Source: Ricinus communis
Lineage: Eukaryota > Streptophyta > Magnoliopsida > Malpighiales > Euphorbiaceae
DNA: 64,000 nucleotides
Direction of reading: 5' to 3'
Assembly (NCBI RefSeq): GCF_019578655.1
Contig: NC_063258.1
Location: 15,194,802 to 15,258,801 of the forward strand
Shown here piece by piece: positions 25,201-39,600 of the stretch. The notes below the pieces were generated by a model. The model searched no databases, was not told the origin of the DNA, and was given only the letters and a program-made list of their open reading frames with translations. Both the position numbers and the translations under genes were made by a program. Numbering within the stretch: the first letter of the stretch is position 1; every line of letters begins with the position of its first letter.

Positions 25201-26370
25201 ATGAGGTAACAATCCCGTAACATGCGGATATTTATCAATCAGAGAAAATAACCACGTAAATTTGGTATATTGGTGAGTATGAGAAAACAACCCCTTAAAT
25301 GGATTAATTTTATAATATGAGAAAACAACCCCGTAAAAGGGGTATATTTATCCATATAGGAAAATAACCCTGTAAAATGTGTAAATTTATAAATTTGAGA
25401 AAGCAACCCCAGAATAGTGCTAATAATTTAATATGAGAAAACGACCCCGTAAAAGTGATATTTCCTCAATAAAAGAAAATAACCCCGTAAAACGTGTAGA
25501 TTTATACATATGAGAAAATAAACCCGTGAAAGTAGTGTAATTACAAGTCTGAGAAAATAGCCTTGTAGAAGAGGTAAACTTTTTAATATGGGAAAACAAC
25601 CCCGTAATACGGGGATATTTATCAATCGAAGAAAATAACCCCGTAATTTTGGTATATTTGTATGTATAAGAAAGCAACCCCTTAAATGGGTTAATTTTAT
25701 AATATGAGAATACAACCCCGTAAAAGTGGTATATTTGTCAACATAAGAAAATAACCCCATAAAAGTGGTATATTTATCAATATAAGAAAATAACCTTATA
25801 AAACGTGTATATTTATGAATCTGCAAAAACAACCCCATAAAAATAGTATAATTGGGAGTCTGAGAAAATAGCCTCGTAGAGGGGGTAAATTTTTTAATGA
25901 GAAAATAATCTCGTAGTACGGGTATATTTATCAATCGGAGAAAACAACCCCGTAATTTTGGTATATTTGTAAGTATGAGAAAACAACCCCTTAAATGGGT
26001 TAATTTTATAATATGAGAAAACAATCCTGTGAAAGCGTTTATATAAGAAAATAACTCCGTAAAAGTGGTATATTTATGAATATTAGAAAATAACCCCGTA
26101 AAACGTTTATATTTATGAATCTGAGAAAATAACACCTAAAAGTTGTGTAATTGCGAGTTTAAGAATACAGCCTCATAGAAGGGGAAAATTTTATAATATG
26201 AGAAAACAACCCCGTACGGGGATATTTATCAATCGGAGAAAATTACCCTATAATTTTGGTATATTTGTGAATATGAGAAAATAACCCCTTAAATGGGTTA
26301 ATTTTATAATATGAGAAAACAACCAAGTAAAAGGGGTATATTTGTCAATATAAGAAAATAACACCATAAA
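19285..26370 (+). repeat. Satellite array, block 2
   Basis: Same orientation and unit order as block 1, now regular. The U11 signature 'cttaaatgggttaatttt' recurs every ~300-430 bp. For example, the HOR copy at about 23,677-24,066 has U11, U1-U7, U9 and U10, lacking only U8. Two adjacent ~405-bp copies (about 21,120-21,530 and 21,530-21,940) are almost identical and share a U6/U7 fusion. A short stretch at about 23,195-23,250 does not match the monomer. Confidence 0.95.
21120..21940 (+). repeat. Recent tandem duplication of one HOR variant (~405 bp x 2)
   Basis: Both halves share private changes: 'aaataggttaattttatag', 'caacataaacaaataa', 'ccccatattagtgc', and a fused U6/U7 monomer in which part of U6 runs straight into 'tagaagg' (about 21,382 and 21,788). 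Confidence 0.85.
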
Positions 26371-26570
26371 GGGCTTTCTGTAATTAAGAAATGAGAATTG
26401 TTGATCCATATGATCTCAGGCACATAAAGAGGATAAAACCTATTTTATAGAAAATAACCATAGGGCTGTGCGAACCTCCCTTGTAACCTTGATGCGACTC
26501 TCGCACTCGGCTCGTTTTTACTAAACTAAGAAGGCGTAGCTGGTGAGGGAAGAGTTAGGGGCGTAAAACA
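26371..26570 (-). other. Non-satellite insert copy 1 (degraded group II intron-like segment)
   Basis: About 200 bp without the monomer. Same sequence as 27,390-27,605 with many small deletions: 'gggctttctgtaattaag', 'tgatccatatgatctcag', 'aataaccatagggctgt'. The domain V-like motif of copy 2 is damaged here (reverse strand GAGCCGAGTGCGAGAGTCGC). Confidence 0.7.
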
Positions 26571-27389
26571 AAAAACCCTGTATATTTATGAATTTAAGAA
26601 AACAACCCTAGAATAGTGCTAATAATTTAATATGAGAAAATGATCCCGTAAAAGTGGTATATTTCTCAACATAGGAAAATAACCCCGTAGAACATGTATA
26701 TTTATGAATATGAGAAAGCAACTCCATAAAAGTAGTGTAATTGCGGGTCTCAGAAAATATCCTCGTAGAAGGGGTAAATTTTTTAATATGAGAAAACAAT
26801 CCCGCAAGGAGGGTTATAGTTATAAATATTAGAAAACAACCCCGTAATATAGGGATATTAGTCAATCGAAGAAAATAACCCTGTAATTTTGGTATATTTG
26901 TGAGTATGAGAAAACAACTCCTTAAATGGGTTAATTTTATAATATGAGAAAACAACCCCATAAAAAGGGTATATTTTTCATTCTAAGAAAAAAACCCCGT
27001 AAAAGTGGTATATTTATCAATATAAGAAAATAACCCTGTAAAACGTGTATATTTATGAATATGAGAAAATAACCCCGTAAAAGTGGTATATTTATGAATA
27101 TTAGAAAATTACCCCGTAAAATATTTATATTTATGAATCTGAGAAAATAACACCGTAAAAGTTGTGTAATTGCGAGTTTAAGAATACAGCCTCGTAGAAG
27201 GGGAAAATTTTATAATATGAGAAAACAACCCCGTACGGGGATATTTATCAATCGGAGAAAATTACCCCGTAATTTTGGTATATTTGTGAATATGAGAAAA
27301 CAACCCCTTAAATGGGTTAATTTTATAATATGAGAAAACAACCAAGTAAAAGGGGTATATTTATCAATATAAGAAAATAACGCCATAAA
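26571..27389 (+). repeat. Satellite array between the two foreign inserts
   Basis: About 0.8 kb of normal monomers; part of the ~1.02-kb block that was duplicated together with the insert. Confidence 0.9.
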
Positions 27390-27605
27390 GGGCTTTCTGT
27401 AATTAAGGAATGAGAATTGTTGATCCATATGATCTCAGACACATAAAGAAGATAAAACCTATTTTATAGAAAATAACCATAGGGCTGTACGAACCTCCCT
27501 CGTTACCTTACGTGCGACTCTCACCGCATACGGCTCGTTTCTTACTAAACTAAGAAAGACGCCCAAGCCTGGCTGAGGAAGAGTTAAGGGGCGTAAAACA
27601 AAAAA
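27390..27605 (-). other. Non-satellite insert copy 2 with group II intron domain V-like motif
   Basis: About 215 bp of non-satellite DNA. On the reverse strand (about 27,537-27,505) it reads GAGCCGTATGCGG, then a GNRA-type loop GAGA, then GTCGCACGTA. This closely resembles domain V of plant organellar group II introns (catalytic AGC triad included; the distal strand AAGGTAAC departs from the usual ACGGTTC). I infer a fragment of mitochondrial or plastid intron DNA moved to the nucleus. Downstream (reverse strand) a MDQQFSFLNYRKPF reading could be the following exon, but I do not recognise it. It is non-functional here. Confidence 0.6.
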
Positions 27606-30600
27606 ACCTATATATTTATGAATTTGAGAAAACAACCGTAGAATAGTGCTAATAATATAATATGAGAAAACGATCCCATAAAAGTGGTATATTTCTCAAC
27701 ATAGGAAAATAACCACGTAAAACATGTATATTTATGAATATGAGAAAGCAACTCCATAAAAGTAGTGTAATTGCAGATCTCAGAAAATAGCCACGTAGAA
27801 GGGGTAAATTTTTTTATATGAGAAAACAATCCCGCAAGGAGGTTATAGTTATAAATATTAGAAAACAACCCCGTAATACGGGGATATTAATCAATCGGAA
27901 AAAATAACCCTGTAATTTTGGTATATTTGTGAGTATGAGAAAACAACCCCTTAAATGGGTTAATTTTATAATATGAGAAAACAACCCCGTAAAAGGGGTA
28001 TATTTTTCAATATAAGAAAACAACGCTGTAAAAGTGGTATATTTATCAATATAAGAAAATAACCCTGTAAAACGTGTATATTTATGAATATGAGAAAATA
28101 ACCCCGTAAAAGTGGTATATTTATGAATATTAGAAAATAACTCCGTAAAACGTTTATATTTATGAATCTGAGAAAGTAACACCGTAAAAGTTGTGTAATT
28201 GCAGGTCTTAGAAAATAGCCTTGTAAAAGGGGTAATTTTTTTAATATGAGAAAACAAACCAGTAGAAGGGGTATATTTATAAATATTAGAAAACAACCCC
28301 GTAATACGGGGATATTTATCAATCGGAGAAAATAACCCCGTAATTTTGGTATATATTTTAGTATGAGAAAACAACCCCTTAAATGTGCTAATAATATAAT
28401 ATGAGAAAACGATCCCGTAAAAGTGGTATATTTCTCAACATAGGAAAATAACCCCGTAAAACATGTATATTTATGAATATGAGAAAGCAACTCCATAAAA
28501 GTAGTGTAATTGCGGGTCTCAGAAAATAGCCTCGTAGAAGGGGTAAATTTTTTAATATGAGAAAACAATCCCGCAAGGAGGGTTATAGTTATAAATATTA
28601 GAAAATAACCCCGTAATATAGGGATATTAGTCAATCGAAGAAAATAACCCTGTAATTTTGGTATATTTGTGAGTATGAGAAAACAACTCCTTAAATGGGT
28701 TAATTTTATAATATGAGAAAACAACCCCGTAAAAAGGGTATATTTTTCATTATAAGAAAACAACCCCGTAAAAGTGGTATATTTATCAATATAAGAAAAT
28801 AACCCTGTAAAACATGTATATTTATGAATATGAGAAAATAACCCCGTAAAAGTGGTATATTTATGAATATTAGAAAATTACCCCGTAAAATATTTATATT
28901 TAGGAATCTGAGAAAATAACACCGTAAAAGTTGTGTAATTGCGAGTTTAAGAATACAGCCTCGTAGAAGGGGAAAATTTTATAATATGAGAAAACAACCC
29001 CGTACGGGGATATTTATCAATCGAAGAAGATTACCCCGTAATTTTGGTATATTTGTGAATATGAGAAAACAACCCCTTAAATGGGTTAATTTCATAATAT
29101 GAGAAAACAACTAAGTAAAAGGGGTATATTTGTCAATATAAGAAAGTAACCCTGTAAAACGTGTATATTTATGAATATGAGAAAATAACCCCGTAAAAGT
29201 GGTATATTTATGAATATTAGAAAATTACCCCGTAAAATATTTATATTTATGAATCTGAGAAAATAACACCGTAAAAGTTGTGTAATTGCGAGTTTAAGAA
29301 TACAGCCTCGTAGAAGGGGAAAATTTTATAATATGAGAAAACAACCCCGTACGGGGATATTTATCAATCGGAGAAAATTACCCCGTAATTTTGGTATATT
29401 TGTGAGTATGAGAAAACAACCCCTTAAATGGGTTAATTTTATAATATGAGAAAACAACCAAGTAAAAGGGGTATATTTATCAATATAAGAAAATAACCCT
29501 GTAAAACGTGTATATTTATGAATATGAGAAAATAACCCCGTAAAAGTGGTATATTTATGAATATTAGAAAATAACCCCGTAAAACGTTTATATTTATGAA
29601 TCTGAGAAAGTAACACCGTAAAAGTTGTGTAATTACAGGTCTTAGAAAATAGCCTTGTAAAAAGGGTAATTTTTTTAATATGAGAAAATAAACCAGTAGG
29701 AGGGGTATATTTATAAATATTAGAAAACAACCCCGTAATACGGGGATATTTATCAATCGGAGAAAATAACCCCGTAATTTTGGTATATTTTTTAGTATGA
29801 GAAAACAACCCCTTAAATGTGTTAATTTTATAATATGTGAAAACAACCCCGTAAAAGGGGTATATTTGTCGATATAAGAAAATAATCTTATAAAACGTGT
29901 ATATTTATGAATTTGAGAAAACAACCCCATAGTATTTCTAATAATTTAATATGAGAGTACAGCTCCATAATAGTGGTATATTTATTAATATAATAAAATA
30001 ATTCCATAAAACGTGTATATTTATGAATCTGAGAAAATAACCCCGTAAAAGTAGTGTAATTGCAAATATGAGAAAACGGCCTTGTTGAAGTTGTAAATTT
30101 TTTAATATGAGAAAATAACCCCGAAATACGGGAATATTTATCAATCGAAGAAAATAACCCCTCAATTTTGGTATATTTGTGAGTAAGAGAGAACAACCTC
30201 TTAAATGGGTTAATTTTATAATATGAGAAAACAGTCTGCTAAAAGGGTTATATTTGTCAATATAAGTAAATAACTACGTAAAACGTATATATTTATGAAT
30301 TTGAGAAAACAATCCGAGAATAGTGCTAATAATTAATAATTTAATATGGAAAAACGACCGCGTAAAAGTAGTATCTTTATCAATATAAAAAAATAACCTC
30401 GTAAAACCTGTATATTTATGTATATGAGAAAACAACTCCCTAAAAGTAGTGTAATTGCGAGTCTCAGGAAACAGTCTCGTAAAATGGGTAAATTTGTTAA
30501 TATGATAAAACAATCCCGTAATACATGGATATTTATCAATCAGAGCAAATAACCTCGTAATTTTGTTATATTTGTGACTATGAGAAAACAACCCCTTAAA

Positions 30601-33600
30601 TATGTTAATTTTCTAATTTGAGAAAACAACCCAGTAAAAGGGGTATATTTGTCGATATAACAATATAACTCCGTAAAATGCGTATATTTATGAATTTGAG
30701 AAAACAACCCCATAATAGTGCTAATAACTTAATATGAGAAAACGACCTCGTAAAAGTGGTATTTTATCAAGATAAGAAAATAACTCCGTAAAACGTATAT
30801 ATTTATGTATATGAGAAAATAATCCTGTAAAAGTAGTTTAATTGCGAGTCTCAGGAAACAGCCTCGTAGAAGGGGTAAATTTTTTAATATGAGAAAACAA
30901 CCCCGTAGTACGATGATATTTATCAATCGGAAAAAATAACCTCACAATTTTGGTATATTTGTGAGTATGAGAGAATAACCCCTTAAATGGTTATATTTAT
31001 AATATGAGAAAACAACCCCGTAAAAGGGGTATGTTTGTCGATATAAGAAAAGAACCCCGTAAAAGTTGTATATTTATGAATTTCAGAAAATAACCCCATA
31101 ATAGTGCTAATAATTTAATATGAGAAGCGACCCCGTAAAAGTGGTATATTTATAAATATAAAAAAATAACCCGTAAAACCTGTATATTTATGAATATGAG
31201 AAAACAACCCTGTAAAAGTAGTGTAATTGCGAGTCTTAGAAAACTGCCTCGTAGAAGGGGTAAATTTTTAAATATGAGAAAATGAACCCGTAATATGGAA
31301 ACATTTATCAATCGGAGAAAATAAACCCATAATTTTGGTATATTTGTGAGAATTAGAAAACAACAACTTAAATGGGTTAATTTTATAATATGAAAAAACA
31401 ACATCGTAAAAAAGGTATATTTATCAATATAAGAGAACAATCCCGTAAAACTTGTATATTTGTGAATCTGAAAAAATAACCCCATAATAGCGCTAATAAC
31501 ATAATATGAGAAAACATCCACGTAAAAGTAGTATATTTATGAATACAAGAAAATAACTCCGTAAAGCGTGTATATTTATGAATTTGAGAAAACAACTCCG
31601 TAAAAATAGTGTAATAGCGAGTGTAAGAAAACAGCCTCGTACAACAGGTATATTTATAAATATTAGAAAACAATCCCGTAATACGGGGATATTTATAAAT
31701 CGAAGAAAATAACCCCGTGATTTTGATATATTTGTGAGTATGAGAAAACATCCCCTTTAATGGTTAATTTTATAATATGAGAAAATAACCCCGTAAAAGT
31801 AGTATATTTATCAATAAAAGATAATAACCCTATAAAACGTGTGTATTTATGAATCTAAGAAAATAATCCCGTAAAAGTAGTGTAATTGCGAGTCTAAGAA
31901 AATAGTCTCGTATAACTGGTAAATTTTTTAAGATGAGAAAACAGCCTCATAGAAGGAGTAAATTTTTTAATATATGAAAGTAACCCCGTAAGACGGGTAT
32001 ATTTATAAATATTAGAAAACAACCCCGTAACACAGGGATATTTATCAATCGGAGAAAATAACCCCGTAATATTGGTGTATTCGTGAATAGTGCTAATAAT
32101 TTAATATGAAAAAACGACCCCGTAAAAGTGGTATATTTCTAAAAAAAAAGAAAATAACCCCGTAAAACGTGTATATTTATGAATATGAGAAAACAACCCC
32201 GTAAAAGTAGTCTAATTGCGAATATGAGAAAACAGCCTCGTAGAAAAGGTAAAGTTTTTAATATAAGAAAACAACCCCGTAAGAGGAGTATATTTATAAA
32301 TATTAGAAAACAACCCCGTAATACGGAGGATATTATCAATTGGAGAAAATAACCCTATAATTGCGGTATTTTTGTGAGCGTGAGAAAGCAACCCCTTAAT
32401 TGGATTAATTTTATAATATGAGAAAACAACCCCGTAAAAGTGGTATATTTATCCATAAAAGATAATAATCCCATAAAACATGTGTGTTTTTCAATATGAG
32501 AAAACAACCCCATAAAAGTAGTATAATTGCGAGTCTAAGAAAATAGCATTGTATAATGGGTAAATTTCTAAAATGAAAACAACATACGTAGAAGGAGTAA
32601 ATTTTTTAATATGGAAAAACTACGTGGGGTATGTTTATATAATGGAAAACAGCCCATAAAAAGGGTATTTTAACAATCTTGTGTCTGGAATATTTATCAA
32701 TCAGGAAAATAACCACGTAATTTTAGTATGTTGTGAATATGAAAATAACCCCTTAAATGGATTAATTGTATAATATGAAAAATCCATAAAAGGGTATATT
32801 TGTAATAACAAGCAATAAACCAATGTGGTGGCATGGTTATCAATATAAAATAACCAGTAAAGCGTGTATTTCAGATATGGAGAAAACAACCGTAAAGTGG
32901 TGTGGCGTAATTGGAAAACAACATCGTAGAAGGGGTAAATTAGTTAATATGAAAAAATCCCGTAATATGGGATATTTATCAATCGGAGAAAATAACCTGT
33001 AATTTTGGTATATTTGTGAGTATGAAAACAACCTCTTAAATGGATTAATTTTATAATATGAGAAAATAATCTTACAAAGCGGTATATTTGTCGGTATAAG
33101 AAAATAAAGCGATTAAAACGTGTATATTTATGAATCCGAGAAAACAACCGGAAAAATGGTGTAATTGCGGTCGAGGAAAAGCCTCGTAAAGAAGTGTAAA
33201 TTTTTAATATGGAAATTGTTGCATAAGAGGGTACGTTTAAAATATTAGAAAGCGACCCCGTAATATGGAGAATTTTATCAATCAAAGAAAATAACCCCAT
33301 AATTATGGTATTTTGTGAGTATGAGAAAGCAACCACTTAAATGGATTAATTTCATAATGTGAGAAACTACCCCATAAAAGAGGTATATTTATCAATATGA
33401 AAATAACCCATAAAACGTGTATATTTATAAATTTGAGAAAACAACCCCATAATAGTGCTAATAATTTAGTATGAGAAAGGACCCTATGAAAGTGGTATAT
33501 TTATCAGTATAAAGAAAGTAAATCCGTAAACGTGTATATTTATGAATACGAGGAATATAACCCAGTAAAGCGTGCATGTTTATGGATATGAGGAAATAAT

Positions 33601-36600
33601 CCGTAAAAAGTAGTATAATTGTTAGTATAAGAAAATAGCCTACGTAGAAAATGTAAATTTTTGTCTGAGAAAAACAATCCGTAATAAAGGGATGTTTATC
33701 AATCGTTAGAAATAACCCGTGTTTTGTTATGTTTGTGGTGTGAGAAACAATCCCTTAAATGGGTTAATTTTATAATATAAAGAAACAACCCCGTAAAAGA
33801 GTATATTTATCAATCGGAAAATAACCCTATAATTTTGGTATATTTGTGACTATGAGAACAACCCCTTAAATAAAGGTTAATTTTATAATATAAAATAACC
33901 TCATAAAGCATGTATATGTTATAGTTGAGAGAAACAACCCATAATGGTGCTAAAATTTAATATGAGAGATCAACCCCGTAAAAGTGGTATATTTATCAAT
34001 ATAAGAAAATAACTTAGTAAAAATAATATGCTTATAAATTTGAAGAAAACAACCTGTTAAGTCGTTAATTAAATTTAAAGATACTCATTGGCGGAATAAT
34101 ATGAGAAAACAATCAGAAAGAATTAATTGTTTATATAATAGAAAATAATCTAAGTAATAAAGGGATATTTAACATGGAAGAAATGCCCGTAATTTTAATA
34201 TTTATGAGTGTGAGACAACAACTCCACAAATGGGTTAATTTTATAATATGGAGAAACAACTTGGTAAAGGGGTATATTTATCAATCAAAGAAAATAACCC
34301 CGTAAAAGTGGTATATTTATCAATATAAGAAAATAACCATGTAAAGCGTGTATATTTATGAATATGAGAAAACAGTTCCGTAAAAGTAGTGTAATTGCGA
34401 GTATGAGAAAACAGCCTTGTAGAAGGGGTAAATTCTTTAATATGAAAAAATAATCCCGTAACAAAGGGATATTTATCAATCGGGGTAAATTACCCCTTAA
34501 TTTTGATATATTAGTGAGTATGAGAAAACAAACCCTTAAATGGGTTAATTTTATAATATCAGAAAACTACCCTGTAAAAGGACTATATTTGTCAATACAA
34601 GAAAATAACCCCATAAATATGGTATATTTAACAATATAAGAAAATAACCCCGTTTGTGCATATTTATGAATATGAGAAAGTATCCCCGTAAAAGTAGTGT
34701 AATTACGAGTCTGAGAAAACAACCTCGTAGAAGGAAAAAAAAATTTAATATGAGAGAACAACCCCATAATACGGGGATATTTATCAATTGTAGAAAATAA
34801 CCCCGTAATTTTGGTATATTTGTGAGTATGAGAATACAACGCCTTAAATGGGTTAATTTTATAATGTGAGAAAACAACCCCGTAAAAGGGGTATATTTGT
34901 CATTGTAAGATAATAACCCCGTAAAATGTGTATATTTATGAATTTGAGAAAACAATCCCATAATAGTTCTAATAATTTAATATGAGAGAACGACCCTGTA
35001 ACAGTGGTATATTTATCAATATAAGAAAATAACGTCGTCAAACATGGATATTTATGAATTTATGAAAATAACCTCGTAGAATGAGTAAATTTTCTAATAT
35101 GAGAAAGCAACCCTGTAATATAGGGATATTTATCAATCGGAGGAAGTAGCCCCGTAACTTTAGTACATTTGTGAGTATGAGAAAACAACCCGTTAAATGG
35201 GTTATTTTTATAATATGAGAAAATAATCCCTTAAAAGGGGTATATTTGTCTATATAAGAAAATAACCCCGTAAAATGTATATGTTATAAATGTAGAGAAC
35301 AACGGATAATAATGCTAATAATTTAATATGAGAAAATGACCCCGTAAAAGTGGTACATTTATGAATATAAGAAAATAACCCGTAAAACATGTATATTTAT
35401 GAATATGAGCAAATAACCTCGTAAAATATGAATGCAATTGCGAGTCGAGAAAATGATCTCATAGAGGGATCAAATTTTTAATATGATAAAACAAGCCCGT
35501 GTCGGGATATTTATCAATCGGAGAAAATAACCCCTAATTTTGGCATGTTGTTCTTGTGGAAAACAACCCTTAAATGGATTAATTTTATAATATGAGAAAC
35601 AACTCCGTAAAAGGGGTATATTTGTCAACATAAGATAATAACCCGATTAAAGGCGTATATATTTATGATTTTGAGAAAACAACCCCATTATAGTGCTAAT
35701 AATTTAATGAGGAAAACAACCCCGTAAAAGGTGGTATGTTTATCAATATAAAGAAAATAACCACGTAAAGATAAATATGTTTATAAATCTAAGGAAACAA
35801 CCAGTAAAAGTGGTGTAATTGAGGTCGACCAAACAACCTAGTGTAGAGGATTAGAGTTATTTATGACAAACAATCCCATGTCGGGATATTTATCAATCGG
35901 AGAAATAACCCCGTAATTTTGGTGTATTTGTGAGTATGAGAAAACAACGAATTAAATGGGTTAATTTTATAATATGAGAACATAACTACGTAAAAGGGGA
36001 ATATTTGTTAATATCAGAAAAATAACCCTGTAAAGGTATTATATTTATCAATATAAGAAAATAACCCCCGTAAAAACTGTATATTTATGAATATGAGAAA
36101 CTAACCCCGTAAAAGTAGTGTAATTGCGAGTTTGAGAAAACGGCATCGTAGAAGGGGTAAATTTTTTAATATGAGAAAACAAACCCGTAATACGGGGATA
36201 TTTATCAATCGCAGAAAATAACGTCGTGATTTTAGTATGTTTGTGAGTATGAGTAAATAAACCCTAAAATGGGTTATCTTAATAATGTGAGAAAACAATC
36301 CCGTAAAAGGGGTATATTTGTCAATGTAAGAAAATAACCCTGTAAAATGTGTATATTTATGAATTTGAGAAAACAACCTCATAATAGTGCTAATAATTTA
36401 TTATGAGAAAATGACACCATAACAGTGGTATATTTATCAGTATAAGCAAATAACCCTGTAAAATGAGTGTATTTATGAATCTGAGAAACTAACTTCGTAA
36501 AATTAGTGTAATTGCAAGTTTGAGAAAACATCCTCGTAGAAGGGGTAAATTTTCTAATATGAGAAAACAACCCTGAAATACGGGGTATTTATCAACCGGA

Positions 36601-39600
36601 GAAAATAACCCCGTAATTTTAGTATATTTGTGAGTATGAGAAAACAACCCCTTTAATGGGTTAATTTTATAATATGAGAAAATAATCCCTTAAAAGGGGT
36701 ATATTTGTTAATATAAGAAAATAACCCGGTAAAACGTGTATATTTATAAATTTGAGAACAGAACCCCATAATAGTCCTAGTAATTTAATATGAAAACTAC
36801 TCCGTAAAAAGTGAGTATATTCATGAATATTAGAAAATAACCCCGTAAAACATGTATCTTTATGAATCCGAAAATAATCCCGTAAATATAGTTTAATTGC
36901 AGTCCGAGAAAACAACCTCATAGAAGTGGTAAATTTTTAATATGAGAAAACAAGCCCACTGTCTGAGGGATATTTATCAATCGGAGAAAATAACCCTGTA
37001 ATTTTGGTATATTTGTGAGTATGAGAAAACAACCCTTAAATGGGTTAATTTTTATAATATAAAGAAAATAACCCCATAAAAGCGTGTATATTTATGAACT
37101 TGAGAAAACAACCCCATAATAGCTAATAATTTAATATGGAAAACGACCCGTAGATTGGTATATTTATGAATATAAGAAAATAACCAAGTAAGCGTGTATA
37201 TTTATGAATATGAGGAAAATAAACTTGTAAAAGTAGTGTAATTGCTAGTATGAAAATAACCTCGTATAAGGCGTGGAATTTTTTAATATGGAAAACAACC
37301 CGTGTCTGGGATATTTATCAATCAGAAAAAATAACCCCGTAATTTAGGTGTGTTTGTGAGTATGAAAACAACCATAAAATGGCTTAATTTTATAATATGA
37401 AAATAAACCCGTAAAATAGTATATTTGACAACATAAGATAATAACTCCATAAAACGTGTATATTTATGAATTTGAGAAAACAACCCCTTAATAGTGCTAA
37501 TAATTTAATATGAGAAAATGACCTCATAAAAGTGGTATATTTATCATATAACAAAATAACCTCGTAAAACATGTATATTTATGAATGTGACTACACAACC
37601 CAGTAAAAATGGTGTAATTTAGTCCCAATAAAAGCAGCTTGTCGTAGAAGGGTTATATTTTAATATGAAATAACCATAATCTGAGGGGATATATTCAATT
37701 AGAAAATAACCCGTAATTTTGGTATATTTATGACTATGAGAAAACAACCACTTATATGGGTTAATTTTATAATATGGGAAAATAATCCCATAAAAGGGGT
37801 ATATTTGTCAGTATAAAAAATTAACCCCGTAAAACTCTTATATTTATGAATCTCGAAACAACCCTATAAAAGTAGTATAATTGCGAGTTTGAGAAAATAA
37901 TCTTGTAGGTAAATTTTTTAATGTAAGAAAACAATCCGTGTCTGGGGATATTTATCAATTAGAAAATAACCCTAATTTTGGTATATTTATGAGTGTGAGA
38001 AACAACACTGTAAAAGAGTATATTTGATACTAGCAGGGAAAATAATACGTGAAGAGGGTTATGTTTGTTAATATAAGGAAAATAATCACAATTAAAACAT
38101 GTATATTTATGAATTTGAGAAAAAAATCCCATAATAGTGCTAATAATTTAATATGAGAAAACGACATCGGTATATTTATCAATAGAAGAAAACAACCACG
38201 TAATATGGGGATATTTATCAATGGGAGAAAATAACCTCGTGATTTTGGTATATTTGTGAGTATGAAAAATTAACCCCTTAGATGGGTTAAATTTATAATA
38301 TGAGAAAAGAATCCTGTAAAAGGGGTATATTTGTCAACATAAGAAAATAATATCGTAAAACGTGTATATTTATGAATTTGTGAAAACAACACCATAATAG
38401 TGCTAATAATTTAATATGAGAAAACGACCCCGTAAAAGTGGTATATTTATCAATATAAGAAAATAACCCCGTAAAACATATACATTTATGAATATGAGAA
38501 AACAACCCCGTAAATGTAGTGTAATTCTGGTCTAAGAAAACGACCTCGTAGAGGCAGATGGAATTTTTAATAATAGAAAATACCTCGTGAGAAAGAATGA
38601 AACTTTTAATATGTGAAAACAACCCCGTAATATGGGGATATTTATGAATCGTGAAATAACCCCGTAATTGTTGTATATTTGTGAGTATGAGAAAACAACC
38701 CTTTAAATGGGTTAATTTTATAATATGAGAAAACAACCCCATAAAAGGGGTATATTTGCCGATATACGAAAATAACCCCATAAACGTGTATATTTATGAA
38801 TTTATCAATATAAGAAAATAACCCTGTAAAAGTGGTATATTTATCATTATAAGGAAATAACCCCGTAAAATGTGTATATTTATGAATATGAGAAAAAAAG
38901 GTTTATCATTATAAGAAAATAACTCCGTAAAATGTGTATATTTATGAATATGATAAAACAATCCCGTAAAAGTAGTGTATTTGCGAGTTTGAGAAAACAG
39001 CCTCGTAGAATGGGTAAATTTTCTAATATGAGAAAACAATCCCGTAAATCGGAGAAAATAACCTTGTAAAACGTGGGTTAATTTACTATGAGAAAACTAC
39101 CCCTTAAATGGGTTAATTTTATAATATGAGAAAACAACCCCGTAAAAGGAGTATATTTATCCATATAAGAAAATAATTTCGTAAAACATATATATTTATA
39201 AATTTGAGAAATGACCCCAGAATAGTGCTAATAATTTAATATGAGAAAACGACCCCATAAAAGTGGTATATTTCTCAATACAAGAAAATGACCTCATAAA
39301 ACATGTATATGTATGAATGTGATAAAACAACCCCTTAAAAGTAGTGTAATTGTGGTCGGAAAACGACCGTGGGAGGATTTTAATATGGAAAACAACCATA
39401 TGTCAGAGATATTTATAAATCGGAGAAAATAACCCCGAAATTTTTGTATATTTGTGAGTATGAGAAAACAATCCCTTAAATGGGTTAATTTTATAATATG
39501 AGAAAATAACCCCGTAAAAGTGGTATATTTATCAATATAAGAAAATAACCTCGTAAACTTGTATATATATGAATATGAGATAATAATCCCGTAAAAGTAT

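Larger units (their letters stand above)
26000..29830 (+). repeat. Locally amplified multi-HOR block
   Basis: Long stretches recur nearly unchanged. The phrase 'cccgcaaggaggg' (a private U8 variant) is seen near 26,812 and 28,570, and a slightly shorter form near 27,832. A shortened U9 palindrome CCCCGTACGGGG occurs at 26,210, 27,229, 28,998 and 29,345. The foreign insert occurs at 26,371 and 27,390. Offsets of about 1.02 kb and other lengths show repeated unequal exchange. At about 28,380 U11 jumps straight into U3 ('aaatgtgctaataat'), a recombination junction. Confidence 0.85.

Noticed and set aside
27390..27605. A functional organellar gene or intron
   Set aside because: Only a ~215-bp piece is present, flanked by satellite on both sides; the second copy is more degraded.
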